A DNA stretch of 64,000 bases from Streptomyces sp. Go-475 (GCF_003330845.1 NZ_CP026121.1:7049501-7113500), one strand, 5' to 3'; counted from the first letter of the stretch, positions 48,355-57,682 are shown. Notes: generated by a model not told the origin, from the letters alone. Numbers and translations: made by a program.

Positions 48355-51168
48355 GTGGCCGAACTGACCGAGGTCGAGCCGGGAGCCAGGCGCGGCAGCA
48401 CGCACTCCCCGGTATCCGGCATACAGCTGGTAGGCCGGCAGGCCGAGGTCACTCACGTCCTGGACATCGTCCAGGAAGGGCGGACAGAAACACGGACGCT
48501 GCTCCTGCTCGGCGACGCCGGCACGGGCAAGTCGAGGCTGCTGGCGGCCGCCGTGGACTACGCCCGGGACAGGGGAACGCTCGTCCTGGCGTCCCAGGGC
48601 ATCGAGGCCGAGTCGCCTCAGTCCTTCGCGTCCCTGCACCAGCTGCTGCTCCCCGTTCTGTCCGATGCCGCCGCGCTGCCCGACCATCTGCGCAAGGCAC
48701 TCGACACGGCGTTCGGCATCGCTGTCGAGGGACCGCCCGACTCCATGCTGCTGCGTACGGCCGTCCTGGCGCTGTTGAGCGAGGTCTCGAACCGGCAGCG
48801 CGTCCTGCTGGCCCTCGATGACGTGCAGCACTTCGACCGGGACTCCCTCGACGTGTGCGGTTTCGTGATGCGCCGCATCACGGCACAGGACGTGTCAGTG
48901 CTGCTGACCGCGCGTGGCCACACGGCCCCCACCGGGGTCCCGGCGGACCTGCCCACCGTGATGTTGGGGCCGCTGACCGAACAGGCAGCGGCCGAACTCC
49001 TGGACACCCAGCCGCACGCACCCACAGGCCGGACACGGATCGAGCTGCTGCGGCAGGCGGGCGGAAACCCGCTGGCCATCATCGAGCTGTGCCGCGCGGC
49101 CGGAACGGGCGGCCTGGGCGTGTTGCCCGGCAGCGGACTGCCGAGGACGGAGCGCATCCAGGAGCTGTACGCCGCCCGGCTTCGCGAACTGCCCCAGATG
49201 ACTCAGCGGTTGATCCTGTATGCCGCGGCGTCGCAGGGCGAAGACCTCGCCACCGTCATGGCCGCCGCCGGCGCAGGGTCCGAACTGTCGGCATGGGCCC
49301 CGGCCGAGGAGATCGGCCTCGTCTCCGTCATGGACGGGCAGGTGCTCTTCCGGCATCCGCTGGTCCGCACGGGCGCCTATCACGCGGCCCCGGCACACCT
49401 GCGGCAACAGGTTCATCGGGACCTGGCGGCCGCCCTCACGACGGACCCGGCCCGCCGCGCTTGGCACCTGGCCGCGGCATGCGTCGGCCACGACGAGTCC
49501 GTGGCGGCGGCTCTGGAGGACACCGCCGAACTCGCCGAGAAGCGCGGCGGCTTCTACGCGGCGGGCCAGGCGCTGCAACGTTCCGCCGAGTGCAGCCCCG
49601 CGATCACCGACCGGGCCCGCCGGTACGCGAAGGCGCTGAGAGCCGCCCAGAACGTCGGCGACTCCTTGTGGGTGTGCGAGCTGTTCGACAAGGTCACCGC
49701 GCTGACCGAGGACCGGGATCTGCTGGGCATGGCGGCCTGTGCAGCCGGCATGGGCATGTCCCTGCTCGGTCATCAGCGGCAGGCGTTCCGGATACTGATG
49801 AGCGCGCTGGAGCCGAATCCCCCCGCGAACGGCATGACGGTGGTCGCTCTGACCAGCATCCTCGCGGCAGTCGGCTACCAGTCGGGGCTGCCCGAAGTCA
49901 GGCACTCGGTCGTGGCTTTGCCGGAGGGAGTGCGGACCGGGAACTCCGAGACCCCCTACGCCGAGCTGGCGACGAGTCACAGCTCCGACGCGGTGCAGGC
50001 CTCCTCCCTGGCCGGAGCCGACCCCACCCACGCCCCCGAGCTGCTCCGGCGAATCCTGGAGCCGGGGATGCCCGAGGAGTCGGCCGGCGTGGCGGCGATG
50101 ACCCGCCTCCTCGGGCTGGGCGCGCTGGCCTGGTACGCCGACGAGTCCGACCTGTGCGTCGACGCCCACCGGCAGGGGTACGCCATGCTCAGCGCGTACG
50201 GTGCCCTGGGGTCGGCCGCACCCTCGCTCACGGCGGTGGCGACGGCGCTGATCGACACCGGCCGATGGGCGGAGGCCGACGAGCACATGGACAAGTCCGC
50301 GGCGTTGGCGGCCGTCCACAAGTGGCGGCATGTGCAGATCGACGTCGAGGCCCTGCGGGCCACCCTGCGGGCCCTGCGGGGCGAGACCGGCGACCTGCCG
50401 GCGGACCCGGCCTGGACGGCGGTCGGCCTGCAGGAGAACCGCGCCACCCACGCCCGCCTCCTGCGGGCCGCGGGTACCGCTGCCGTGCTGGCCGGCGACT
50501 TCGACGGCGCGTTCCGGCAATTCCGGCTGCTGTTCGGCGAGGACGGCACGCCTCTGCACTACTTCCTGTCACCCCGGTCGATCGCAGATCTCGCCGCGGC
50601 CGCCCAGCGCACGGGCCGGGAGAAGGAGGCAGCGCGCATCGTCGAGGCGGTGCGCGCCGCGATGGGGCCGCAGCCGACGACCCGGATGACGCTGCTGCTG
50701 CACCACGCCGACGCGCTGACCGGCGACCCCAAGGACGCCGAGCACCACTTCCGGCTCGCCACGGTGAACCCGGCGGGCGAGCAGTGGCCGCTGGCTCGGG
50801 CGCAGGCAAGGCTGCACTACGCGCAGTGGCTGCGCAGACGTCGCCGCCCCCTGGACGCACGCCCGCTCCTGGCCACAGCGCTGGAGTCGTTCACCCGGCT
50901 CGGTGCGGCGGCTCTGGCGGAGGAGGCACGGGTCGAGCTGCGGGCCAGCGGCGTGGCCACCGAGCCCGCCAAGGCAGACCCACTGGCGGAGCTGACCGCC
51001 CAACAGCGGGAGATCGTCCGGCTGGCCGCGCGGGGGCTGCGCAACCGGGAGATAGCCGAGCAGCTGATGCTGTCCCCTCGCACGGTCAGCTCCCACCTCT
51101 ACAACGTGTATCCGAAGCTGGGGGTCAGCAGCCGCAACCAGCTCCGCGGTCTTTTCGAGGACCTATGA
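48355..51168 (+). CDS. Large LuxR-family (LAL) ATPase regulator
   Basis: A 937-residue regulator of the same class as the one at 43807. Walker A GDAGTGKS is at 53-60 and Walker B VLLALDDVQHF follows. The middle is helical, and the C-terminal GerE-type HTH reads LTAQQREIVRLAARGLRNRE, then IAEQLMLSPRTVSSHLYNVY. GTG start after AAGGAGA, 44 bases after the full SsgA-like frame ends, so they may be co-transcribed. It precedes an HSL-family hydrolase gene it may control (inference). Confidence 0.93.
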   Translation: MAELTEVEPGARRGSTHSPVSGIQLVGRQAEVTHVLDIVQEGRTETRTLLLLGDAGTGKSRLLAAAVDYARDRGTLVLASQGIEAESPQSFASLHQLLLPVLSDAAALPDHLRKALDTAFGIAVEGPPDSMLLRTAVLALLSEVSNRQRVLLALDDVQHFDRDSLDVCGFVMRRITAQDVSVLLTARGHTAPTGVPADLPTVMLGPLTEQAAAELLDTQPHAPTGRTRIELLRQAGGNPLAIIELCRAAGTGGLGVLPGSGLPRTERIQELYAARLRELPQMTQRLILYAAASQGEDLATVMAAAGAGSELSAWAPAEEIGLVSVMDGQVLFRHPLVRTGAYHAAPAHLRQQVHRDLAAALTTDPARRAWHLAAACVGHDESVAAALEDTAELAEKRGGFYAAGQALQRSAECSPAITDRARRYAKALRAAQNVGDSLWVCELFDKVTALTEDRDLLGMAACAAGMGMSLLGHQRQAFRILMSALEPNPPANGMTVVALTSILAAVGYQSGLPEVRHSVVALPEGVRTGNSETPYAELATSHSSDAVQASSLAGADPTHAPELLRRILEPGMPEESAGVAAMTRLLGLGALAWYADESDLCVDAHRQGYAMLSAYGALGSAAPSLTAVATALIDTGRWAEADEHMDKSAALAAVHKWRHVQIDVEALRATLRALRGETGDLPADPAWTAVGLQENRATHARLLRAAGTAAVLAGDFDGAFRQFRLLFGEDGTPLHYFLSPRSIADLAAAAQRTGREKEAARIVEAVRAAMGPQPTTRMTLLLHHADALTGDPKDAEHHFRLATVNPAGEQWPLARAQARLHYAQWLRRRRRPLDARPLLATALESFTRLGAAALAEEARVELRASGVATEPAKADPLAELTAQQREIVRLAARGLRNREIAEQLMLSPRTVSSHLYNVYPKLGVSSRNQLRGLFEDL

Positions 51169-51279
51169 GGCCGCGACGGTGAGCCGTACGGTAGAGGCAC
51201 TCCTGCGGTTCGGCCTCACATGCCATGGCCTTCGGCATGAGGACCGACAGCAAGCAACAGTGACGTTGCAGGGAGATGT

Positions 51280-52275
51280 GTGAACTTCGATCCCCCCACG
51301 GACGCCGGCGGACGCGACCGTCCTGCCGTCGTCCTCGATCCCCTCGTCCAGCGGCTCGTCGACGCCTGTGCCGCACCGCCGTACCTGCACCAGCTCGGAC
51401 CCGTCGACGGTCGGCAGGCACTGCTGGAGATGCAGGGCCACACGCCGGACGACTTCGCCGTGGACGCGGAGTTCAGGGTGGCACCGGTGGGTCCCTCCGG
51501 GCTCGTCGGCTTCTGGCTGTTCCGGCCGCAGCGGCCGACCGGTCCCCTTCCCGTGGTCGTGTACCTCCATGGCGGCCGATGGATGCTCGGTGACGGCCGG
51601 ACGCATGCGCGAATGATCAGCGAGCTGGCAGCCATCAGCGGTGCCGCCTTCGTGGTGCCCGAATACACCCGTACTCCGGAGGCCCGCTACCCGGTCCCGC
51701 TGGAGGAGTCGTACGCGCTGCTGACCTGGGTGGTCGAGCAGGCGGCCGAAATGGCCCTGGACGACCGCAGGCTGGCCGTGGCCGGTGACTGCGTCGGCGC
51801 GACCATGGCCACGGCCCTCACCATGCTGGCCAAGCAGCGTGGCGGCCCCCGCATCCGCGCGCAGTTGCTCTACTACCCGATGACCGACCCGGACAGCGAC
51901 ACCGAGTCGGGAGAACAGTTCGAGTACGGCTACCTCCTGACGCGCGCGGCTGTCGAGTGGTACTGGCGGCAGTACGTCGACGACGAGCGCGACCTCGCGG
52001 AGCCCACGGCCGCGCCGTTGCGGGCCACCCCCGAGGATCTCGCGGGACTGCCCCCTGCCCTGGTCGTGTCGGCGGAGGCGGATGTCGTACGGGACGAGGG
52101 CGAACAGTACGCCCGCGCGCTGCGGCTGGCGGGGGTGCCCGTGACCGCCGTTCGCTATCTGGGGACGGTGCACGACTTCGTCTCCCTGAACCCCTTGCGG
52201 AACAGCCCTCCCACGCGGGCCGCGATCAGCCAGGGCGGCCACTTCCTCGGGGACGCCCTGGCCGACCGGAGCTGA
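51280..52275 (+). CDS. HSL-family alpha/beta hydrolase with Cys in place of the catalytic Ser
   Basis: A 331-residue protein of the hormone-sensitive-lipase/acetyl-esterase group. The oxyanion motif HGG is present (VYLHGGRWMLGD) and the Asp and His regions are normal (SAEADVVRDEGE; GTVHDFVSLNPL). The nucleophile motif, usually GDSAGG, is GDCVGA with Cys171: the codon is TGC. The close paralogue at 60781 has GDSVGG. The enzyme may be inactive, a thiol hydrolase or a binding protein. GTG start, AGGGAGAT upstream. It lies between the second LAL and the second AraC gene. Confidence 0.87.
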   Translation: MNFDPPTDAGGRDRPAVVLDPLVQRLVDACAAPPYLHQLGPVDGRQALLEMQGHTPDDFAVDAEFRVAPVGPSGLVGFWLFRPQRPTGPLPVVVYLHGGRWMLGDGRTHARMISELAAISGAAFVVPEYTRTPEARYPVPLEESYALLTWVVEQAAEMALDDRRLAVAGDCVGATMATALTMLAKQRGGPRIRAQLLYYPMTDPDSDTESGEQFEYGYLLTRAAVEWYWRQYVDDERDLAEPTAAPLRATPEDLAGLPPALVVSAEADVVRDEGEQYARALRLAGVPVTAVRYLGTVHDFVSLNPLRNSPPTRAAISQGGHFLGDALADRS

Positions 52276-52393
52276 CGGCCGGCTCCTGAGGAATCGACCG
52301 TCAACTTACTGATGCCTGCGGAACTGGCTCTTGCCAGGCTGAAGGGACATGAGGCCGCCTACGTCGGCACGTCCTTCACCTGGGAAGAGCAGC

Positions 52394-53251
52394 ATGCCCA
52401 CCGCCGAACCCGAAACGACCACGGCATCCGGATGCGTCCAGATCGTTTCCGCCGTACCTGACGAGGAGAATCAGGAAGTCCTCTACCTGGGAATGTTCGA
52501 CCGCCGCTCGGTCGCGACCACCTGGGACGGGGACGAGGTGTACCTGGAGCCGGGTGACCTTGTTTTCTGCGATCCAGGTCGGCGTCATTCCCTGCGGTTC
52601 GGCGACGACTGCCGGATGACGGTCTTCCGTATACCGCGCTGTTATCTGGGAGTTTCGGAGTCGTATCTGGACCGCGTCGCGGGGGCGACCGTGCGAGGCT
52701 CCCGGGGCTTGGGCGCGCTGGTGTCGGACCTTCTCTCCGCGCTCGCCGCCGAGGCGGAGTTCCGGACGTCGGTGATCGGTGACCGGCTCGCCCGCAGTGC
52801 CATGGATCTCGTCGCTGTCCTTGTCATGGAACTCCTTGAGACGGAGACCACGGCCGAGGCGTCGAGTGTGTCGAAGGCCGGCAACGAGATGCTGCTCCGG
52901 ATCCGGACCTATATCGAAGGGCATCTGATGGAGCCGGACCTGTCACCGGAGGCGATCGCACGCGCGCACCACATCTCGGTCCGCTACCTGCACAAGCTCT
53001 TCCAGAACGACGGCACCACGGTGAGCCAGTGGGTGCGGCAGCGGAGACTCGACGCCTGCAGACACGAGCTGAGCCGGACACCGAACCGACGGATCACTGT
53101 GGCCGCTGTGGCGCACCGCTGGGGTTTCAGCAGCCCAGCGCATTTCAGCCGCACCTTCCGGGATGCGTACGGGATGTCCCCCAGCGAATGGCAGACGCTG
53201 GCAGCGTCGGGCGTCGGCTCTCCGGTCACCGACGCACGGGTTGCCGGCTGA
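52394..53251 (+). CDS. AraC-family transcriptional regulator
   Basis: A 285-residue regulator with a short N-terminal cupin-like part (DEVYLEPGDLVFCDPGRRHS) and the C-terminal AraC double HTH (AHHISVRYLHKLFQNDGTTV; TVAAVAHRWGFSSPAHFSRT). The C-terminal part is closely related to the AraC protein at 46731. GGAAG precedes the chosen ATG by six bases; an upstream in-frame ATG would add 15 residues. It converges on the seven-gene detoxification operon, with a shared terminator between. Confidence 0.88.
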   Translation: MPTAEPETTTASGCVQIVSAVPDEENQEVLYLGMFDRRSVATTWDGDEVYLEPGDLVFCDPGRRHSLRFGDDCRMTVFRIPRCYLGVSESYLDRVAGATVRGSRGLGALVSDLLSALAAEAEFRTSVIGDRLARSAMDLVAVLVMELLETETTAEASSVSKAGNEMLLRIRTYIEGHLMEPDLSPEAIARAHHISVRYLHKLFQNDGTTVSQWVRQRRLDACRHELSRTPNRRITVAAVAHRWGFSSPAHFSRTFRDAYGMSPSEWQTLAASGVGSPVTDARVAG

Positions 53252-53267
53252 CCGTGCTGCACGACGG

Positions 53268-53299
53268 AGGGCCCGGCAGCCGACGCTGCCGGGCCCTTT
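53268..53299. terminator. Bidirectional terminator between AraC and GNAT genes
   Basis: AGGGCCCGGCAGC and its complement form a 13-base stem with the 4-base loop CGAC, followed by TT on the plus strand. It ends both the AraC transcript and the minus-strand operon. Confidence 0.82.
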
Positions 53300-53309
53300 C
53301 CCGTGGCCG

Positions 53310-53648
53310 TCAGCCCAGCTCCGCGTTCAGCCACTCCAGGACCTCAGCGGTCACCGGATCGGTGATGTCGTTGAACTCCTCGTGCCGGATCAGGTATTTG
53401 GCCACATACGGGCAGACCGGCACGATGCGCTTGCTCGACCTGCGCACGTCGGTCAGTGCCTCATGCACCAACTGCGCTGCGAGTCCCTGGCCGGTGAAGG
53501 CGTCGTCGACTTCGGTGTGGTGAAAGACCCGCTGCTCACCGCGGTCGCGGTACGCGGTCAGGCCAACGCGCTTGCCGTCGACCAGGATCTCGTAGCGGTG
53601 CCGGGTGTCCACCCGCTCGACGGTCGGGGTGGCGGAGGGCTGGCTCAT
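53310..53648 (-). CDS. Small GNAT-like N-acetyltransferase (NATD1-type)
   Basis: A 112-residue protein of the short GNAT group: RYEILVDGKRVGLTAYRDRG, the acetyl-CoA loop FTGQGLAAQLVHEALTDVRR and the end VCPYVAKYLIRHEE. Substrate of these small enzymes is unknown. It is the last gene of the minus-strand operon, 30 bases after pirin. Confidence 0.85.
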   Translation of the reverse strand: MSQPSATPTVERVDTRHRYEILVDGKRVGLTAYRDRGEQRVFHHTEVDDAFTGQGLAAQLVHEALTDVRRSSKRIVPVCPYVAKYLIRHEEFNDITDPVTAEVLEWLNAELG

Positions 53649-53678
53649 GGGGATCGGGTTCCTTTCGGCGGGTGCGGG

Positions 53679-54704
53679 TCAGCGGCGCGACGGGTTTCCG
53701 CGCGGCGCGATGACGGCGTTCGGCAGGGCCGGCGCGGGAAGGCGGTCTCCGTCGTATCCCCCCACCGCGCCGAAGCGTTCGGAGGCGTTCTGCCAGTCCT
53801 CGCGAGCCCGGACGATCTCTTGGTGGCTGCGGCCGACGAAGTTCCACCACATGACGATCTGTTCGCCGAAGGGCGTTCCACCGAGCAGGACGGTCCGTGC
53901 CGTGTGGTCCGACTCGTTCGTCAGCGTCAAGGTGTCGTTCCCGGCGTCGGTGTATCCCAACTCCGCGGGATGCAGGGGGGTGTCGGACACGCGGACACGT
54001 CCTCGGTCGACGAGAAGGCCGTGCTCGAAGGCGGGATCGACGGCGAGCGTGACGGTCGCACGGGGAGCCAGGAGAGTTTCGGCGCCGAGCAGAGGCGTGA
54101 AGGTCGGTACAGGGGAGACCGACCCGGCGAACGAGCCCAGGAACACCCTGATTTCGGCTCCCGTGATCCGTACGGGGTCGGGCACGTAGTGGTGGAAGTC
54201 GCGTTCGGCGTACCTGTGCTGGTCGGGCAGCGCCACCCACAGCTGGACGCCGTGCAGGATCGTGGTCCGCGGCGTCGAGACCTCCGAGTGGCTGATGCCG
54301 TACCCGCCCGTCATGAGGTTCAACTCGCCCGGTCGTACCAGCGCGTGGCTCCCGAGGCTGTCGCGGTGCTCGATCTCTCCACTGAACAGCCAGCTCACCG
54401 TCTGCAGCCCGGTGTGCGGATGGGGAGCGACGTCCATGCCACCCGTGTCGGCGACGTCGTCGGGACCGATGGGGGTCCCCCCGCGCGAGCGAAGCCGAGC
54501 GTGGGGGAGGTCGACGAAGCACCAGGCGCCGATCAGCGTCCGGGCACGCTGCGGCAGCGTGCGCCGTACTGTCATCGCCCGTGGGCCGCCGAGGGGGACG
54601 TCCCTCGGGGCGAGTACGTCGACGCGTGGAGCTCTCGTGTCACGGCCGCTGTCGGCCGGTGTCGTGCCGTGCGGCTCGGTCGCCTCTGTCTCGACGTTGC
54701 TCAC
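53679..54704 (-). CDS. Pirin-family protein with an inserted Streptomyces repeat
   Basis: A 341-residue pirin (bicupin). Metal ligands His95, His97, His139 and Glu141 are in place (PHPHTGLQTVSW; YGISHSEVS). Pirins act as quercetinases or redox-linked regulators. Residues about 66-79 (LPHARLRSRGGTP) replace the two or so residues normally found between the strand FVD and GPDDVADTGG; they are encoded by a short repeat common in Streptomyces chromosomes, inserted in frame. The GTG start overlaps the stop of the MFS gene as GTGA. The insertion is in a surface loop, so the fold may survive. Confidence 0.88.
   Translation of the reverse strand: MSNVETEATEPHGTTPADSGRDTRAPRVDVLAPRDVPLGGPRAMTVRRTLPQRARTLIGAWCFVDLPHARLRSRGGTPIGPDDVADTGGMDVAPHPHTGLQTVSWLFSGEIEHRDSLGSHALVRPGELNLMTGGYGISHSEVSTPRTTILHGVQLWVALPDQHRYAERDFHHYVPDPVRITGAEIRVFLGSFAGSVSPVPTFTPLLGAETLLAPRATVTLAVDPAFEHGLLVDRGRVRVSDTPLHPAELGYTDAGNDTLTLTNESDHTARTVLLGGTPFGEQIVMWWNFVGRSHQEIVRAREDWQNASERFGAVGGYDGDRLPAPALPNAVIAPRGNPSRR
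54471..54510. repeat. Streptomyces short palindromic repeat inside the pirin gene
   Basis: This segment runs GGGGGTCCCCCC, GCGCGAGCGAAGCC, GAGCGTGGGGGAG. It matches from memory the small repeat, usually between genes, found in very many copies in Streptomyces genomes. The central part folds into an imperfect hairpin. Confidence 0.7.
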
Positions 54705-56368
54705 TGTGCACCGTCTGCCTTCCACGATGGATGCGTTGTCGCCGGTACGACGGGTCCCGAGGACGCGTCGAAGGCATGGGTCACCTCCGGCCGGGCGCCG
54801 GGGACCAGGAGACGGCGTGCCCGCTCTTCGTAGCGGCGGTCGGTGCGGGTGAGCCGGTCGCTGTGCTGGGCGAGATGCTCGGACCAGGAGGCGACGAGGT
54901 AGTTCTCGATGAAGTGCCCGGGATCCTGTCCGTCCTGGTACAGACCCCAGGTCAGGGCTCCGGTGCGCCGCCGGGAACGGGCGACGTGGTCCATGCAGTC
55001 GCTGAAGGCTGTTTCGCTTCCTGGCGCGACGCGGTAGGAGACGGTGATGAGTACCGGGCCGGTGGTCGGGCCCGGCTCGAACACCAGGGGCGGGACCGGC
55101 CAGTGCTCGGAGGGGGAGGGGTCGACGCCCTCCGTCCCGTGCAGCGGCCAGCGACGCACGCTGATGGCGCTGAGCAGCAGCAACGTGCTGCCCGTCAGGA
55201 GCGGGACGGCGAGCCCCAGCCGGTCGGCGAGGGCGCCCCACAGCGGCGCCACCAGCGCCTGGCCGCCCTGGAAGACAAGCAGATAGACGGCGAGGCCGCG
55301 CGCCCTGACCCAGCCGGGGAGCCGCGTCTGCATGGCCGCGTTGAGGGTGGACAGGACCCCTATCCACGCCAGCCCGGCGAACAGCAGCGCCACGGTGACC
55401 AACCACGGGATCCTTACGGTGGCCAGGACGACGAGGACACTCGCGAAGACCAGGGCGCCGCCGCACAGAGTGCCGTTGGCGCCGAGCACTCTGTTGCTGC
55501 GAGGCAGCACGAAGGCGCCCGCAACCGCTCCGACCCCGACCGCGCCCAACAGCAGTCCGTAGCCGCCCGAGCCCAGGTGCAGGGAGCGACTCGCGACCAG
55601 CGGAAGCAGCGCCCACAGAGCGGCGCCGCCAGGGATGAACAGGGCCATCCGCAGCAGAACCCGGCGGACGTCCGGCGCGTACCGGACATAGCGGCGGCCT
55701 GCGTCAAGGGCGCTCAGCAGCTTCTCGCCTCCCGCAGCGGTGGCGACAGCCCGGGGACGCCGCCAGAGCATCAGCACGACGGCGATGCCGAGGTAGGAAG
55801 CGGCGTTGAAAGCGAACACCGCCCCCGCGCCCGCCGCCGCCACGACCACTCCGCCGACGGCCGGTCCGACGGCGCGGGCCAGGTTCATGTTCACGCCGCC
55901 GAGCGCGGCGGCCTGTCCCAGTTGGCGGCGCTCCACCAGCTCCGGCTGGATGGCCTGCCAGGCCGGGCCCATCAACGCGGTGCCGCATCCCAGCAGGAAG
56001 GTGAGCACCAGCAACAGCACGGGAGTGAGCGCGTCCGCGAACGCCAGCGCGGTCAGCAGGCCGGAGACCGCGAGCATGACCAGCTGCGCGGTCAGGAGCA
56101 CGCCGCGACGGTCGTACCGGTCGGCGACCACGCCGGAGGGCAGGGCCAGGAGCACCACGGGCAGGCTGGAGGCCGTCTGGACCAGCGTCACCAGTGCCGC
56201 GTCATGGCCGATCAGCAGCCACTGGGCGCCCACCATCTGCATCCAGCTGCCGATGTTGGAGACCAACTGCGCGATCCACAGGGCCCGGAACAGGCGTGCC
56301 GCGAGCGGTGCCCACGGCGAATCCGGCTTCGGGGGCTGGGTGGACGGCGAGGATGGCGAGATGCTCAT
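54701..56368 (-). CDS. MFS transporter (EntS-like) with C-terminal ABM-type domain
   Basis: A 555-residue protein of the MFS_3 group that includes the enterobactin exporter EntS. About twelve spans (residues 25-410; WIAQLVSNIGSWMQMVGAQW; motif A GVVADRYDRRGVLLTAQLV; MGPAWQAIQPELVERRQL) precede a 110-residue cytoplasmic ferredoxin-like domain (PVLITVSYRVAPGSETAFSD; RTGALTWGLYQDGQDPGHFI; ASWSEHLAQHSDRLT) resembling antibiotic biosynthesis monooxygenase domains, a known family tail. It is coupled to pirin by GTGA. Substrate unknown. Confidence 0.88.
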   Translation of the reverse strand: MSISPSSPSTQPPKPDSPWAPLAARLFRALWIAQLVSNIGSWMQMVGAQWLLIGHDAALVTLVQTASSLPVVLLALPSGVVADRYDRRGVLLTAQLVMLAVSGLLTALAFADALTPVLLLVLTFLLGCGTALMGPAWQAIQPELVERRQLGQAAALGGVNMNLARAVGPAVGGVVVAAAGAGAVFAFNAASYLGIAVVLMLWRRPRAVATAAGGEKLLSALDAGRRYVRYAPDVRRVLLRMALFIPGGAALWALLPLVASRSLHLGSGGYGLLLGAVGVGAVAGAFVLPRSNRVLGANGTLCGGALVFASVLVVLATVRIPWLVTVALLFAGLAWIGVLSTLNAAMQTRLPGWVRARGLAVYLLVFQGGQALVAPLWGALADRLGLAVPLLTGSTLLLLSAISVRRWPLHGTEGVDPSPSEHWPVPPLVFEPGPTTGPVLITVSYRVAPGSETAFSDCMDHVARSRRRTGALTWGLYQDGQDPGHFIENYLVASWSEHLAQHSDRLTRTDRRYEERARRLLVPGARPEVTHAFDASSGPVVPATTHPSWKADGAQ

Positions 56369-56436
56369 GTTGGTCCATGCGGGTGAGTGCGAACGCGTTG
56401 ACTGTCGGTGCAGCCACCTGTGGGCCGGTGGGTCAT

Positions 56437-57174
56437 TCAGGGCCCCGGCCGGACCCAGCTCGCATCGGCCGACGAGAGGCGATGCGTGACCGCGGCGGTG
56501 ACCGCGAGCAACACCACGGCCAGGCCCAGGGTGAGGACGAGATGGCCGTGCAGGACGAGCCGGCCTCCTACGAGCGCGCCGAGGAACATGGCGAGCACGG
56601 AGAGGACCCGGCGGCCGGGGCGCGGCGCCTCGCCGCCGGCCGGGGTGGAGTCCGCTGCCAGGCCCGTCAGGGTCAGGGTCAGGACGGTCGTGGTGAGGTC
56701 CGGGACGCCCAGGCGCCGGGCGACCGCGTTCTGCAGACCCATGGCGAGCCCCAGGAACACGACCAGCGTGTACTGGACGCCGGGGGTGATCCGGCCGTCC
56801 GATACAGCGGCGGGCACCACCGTGACCGAGACCAGGACGGTCTGCACAGCTGCGGCAGAACTCAGCAGGTGGCCCCGGTGCGTGGCGAACCGTGTGCCGA
56901 GCTTGCCCCCCGCGAGCGCGCCGACGAGGAAGGAGCCCATCGCGACGACCGACGCGAGCGCGGACAGGCTCTCGTCGCCTGCCAGGGCGAACCCCAGGAA
57001 GACCACGTTCCCGGTCATGTTGGCGACGAAGACGTGCCCGAGCGCCAGGTAGCTCACGGCGTCTACGAGACCGGTGACCACCGTCAGGACCAGCATGAGG
57101 GGAGGCAGCGGGCCGTGCCGTTCCTCGCCGCGCGGTGCCAGGGTGCGCAGCGCGTCAGTCAGCAGCCTGCGCAT
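56437..57174 (-). CDS. DUF1275 (YoaK) family membrane protein
   Basis: A 245-residue membrane protein with about six spans: LMLVLTVVTGLVDAVSYLAL, GHVFVANMTGNVVFLGFAL and VVAMGSFLVGALAGGKLGTR are characteristic of the YoaK/DUF1275 family. Its function is unknown. The start overlaps the 3' end of the DoxX gene by 20 bases, so it is coupled to it. Confidence 0.88.
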   Translation of the reverse strand: MRRLLTDALRTLAPRGEERHGPLPPLMLVLTVVTGLVDAVSYLALGHVFVANMTGNVVFLGFALAGDESLSALASVVAMGSFLVGALAGGKLGTRFATHRGHLLSSAAAVQTVLVSVTVVPAAVSDGRITPGVQYTLVVFLGLAMGLQNAVARRLGVPDLTTTVLTLTLTGLAADSTPAGGEAPRPGRRVLSVLAMFLGALVGGRLVLHGHLVLTLGLAVVLLAVTAAVTHRLSSADASWVRPGP

Positions 57175-57682
57175 GCCGCGCCCTCTCCGGTGCGGCGGTG
57201 GCCGGCCGGTGCAGCACCATGCGCGTCAGCAGGCCGCTCGCCGGACCCGTCACGATCGCGGCGACGGAGACCCACACCGGCCAGGGGGTGACGGCCAGCG
57301 CGTGATCCACGGACCACCGTCCGGGCCCGGTCAGGGCCAGGACGGCGGAGACGACGACCAGGACGAGGGGGTATTCGTAGCCGTCGTTCTGCACCCACAG
57401 CCCCTTGGGCCACTTCACGGTGCCCGCAACGGTCATCACACCCATCGCGGCCATCGCGGCCAGGGGCGTGAGTAGCCCCGCCGCCAGGAGCAGGCCGGAA
57501 CCGATCTGACTGGCTCCCGCGACGAGCGCGGTCAGCCGGCCGCCGCGGAATCCGTCCCGGCGGAACTCCTCGGTCCCGCCCGCGAATCCGTTGCCCCCGA
57601 GCCGGAAGCTCACCTTCTGCACACCGTGCGCCGCGATGAGCAGCCCCACCACCAGCCGGAGGACCAACAGTCCAGCGTCCAT
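57155..57682 (-). CDS. DoxX-family membrane protein
   Basis: A 175-residue four-span protein of the DoxX group (LLVLRLVVGLLIAAHGVQKV; GGRLTALVAGASQIGSGLLL; PVWVSVAAIVTGPASGLL). DoxX proteins occur with thiosulfate oxidation, detoxification and oxidative-stress genes and may carry electrons. The gene is in the middle of the minus-strand operon, next to the isochorismatase-like gene. Confidence 0.88.
   Translation of the reverse strand: MDAGLLVLRLVVGLLIAAHGVQKVSFRLGGNGFAGGTEEFRRDGFRGGRLTALVAGASQIGSGLLLAAGLLTPLAAMAAMGVMTVAGTVKWPKGLWVQNDGYEYPLVLVVVSAVLALTGPGRWSVDHALAVTPWPVWVSVAAIVTGPASGLLTRMVLHRPATAAPERARHAQAAD

Noticed and set aside
52276..52393. Possible lost N-terminal extension of the second AraC protein
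   Set aside because: The upstream frames do not resemble the N-terminus of the paralogue, and the chosen start has a good ribosome-binding site.
43807..53251. A secondary-metabolite biosynthetic cluster suggested by two LAL regulators
   Set aside because: No polyketide, peptide or terpene synthase, carrier protein or tailoring set is present in the window.
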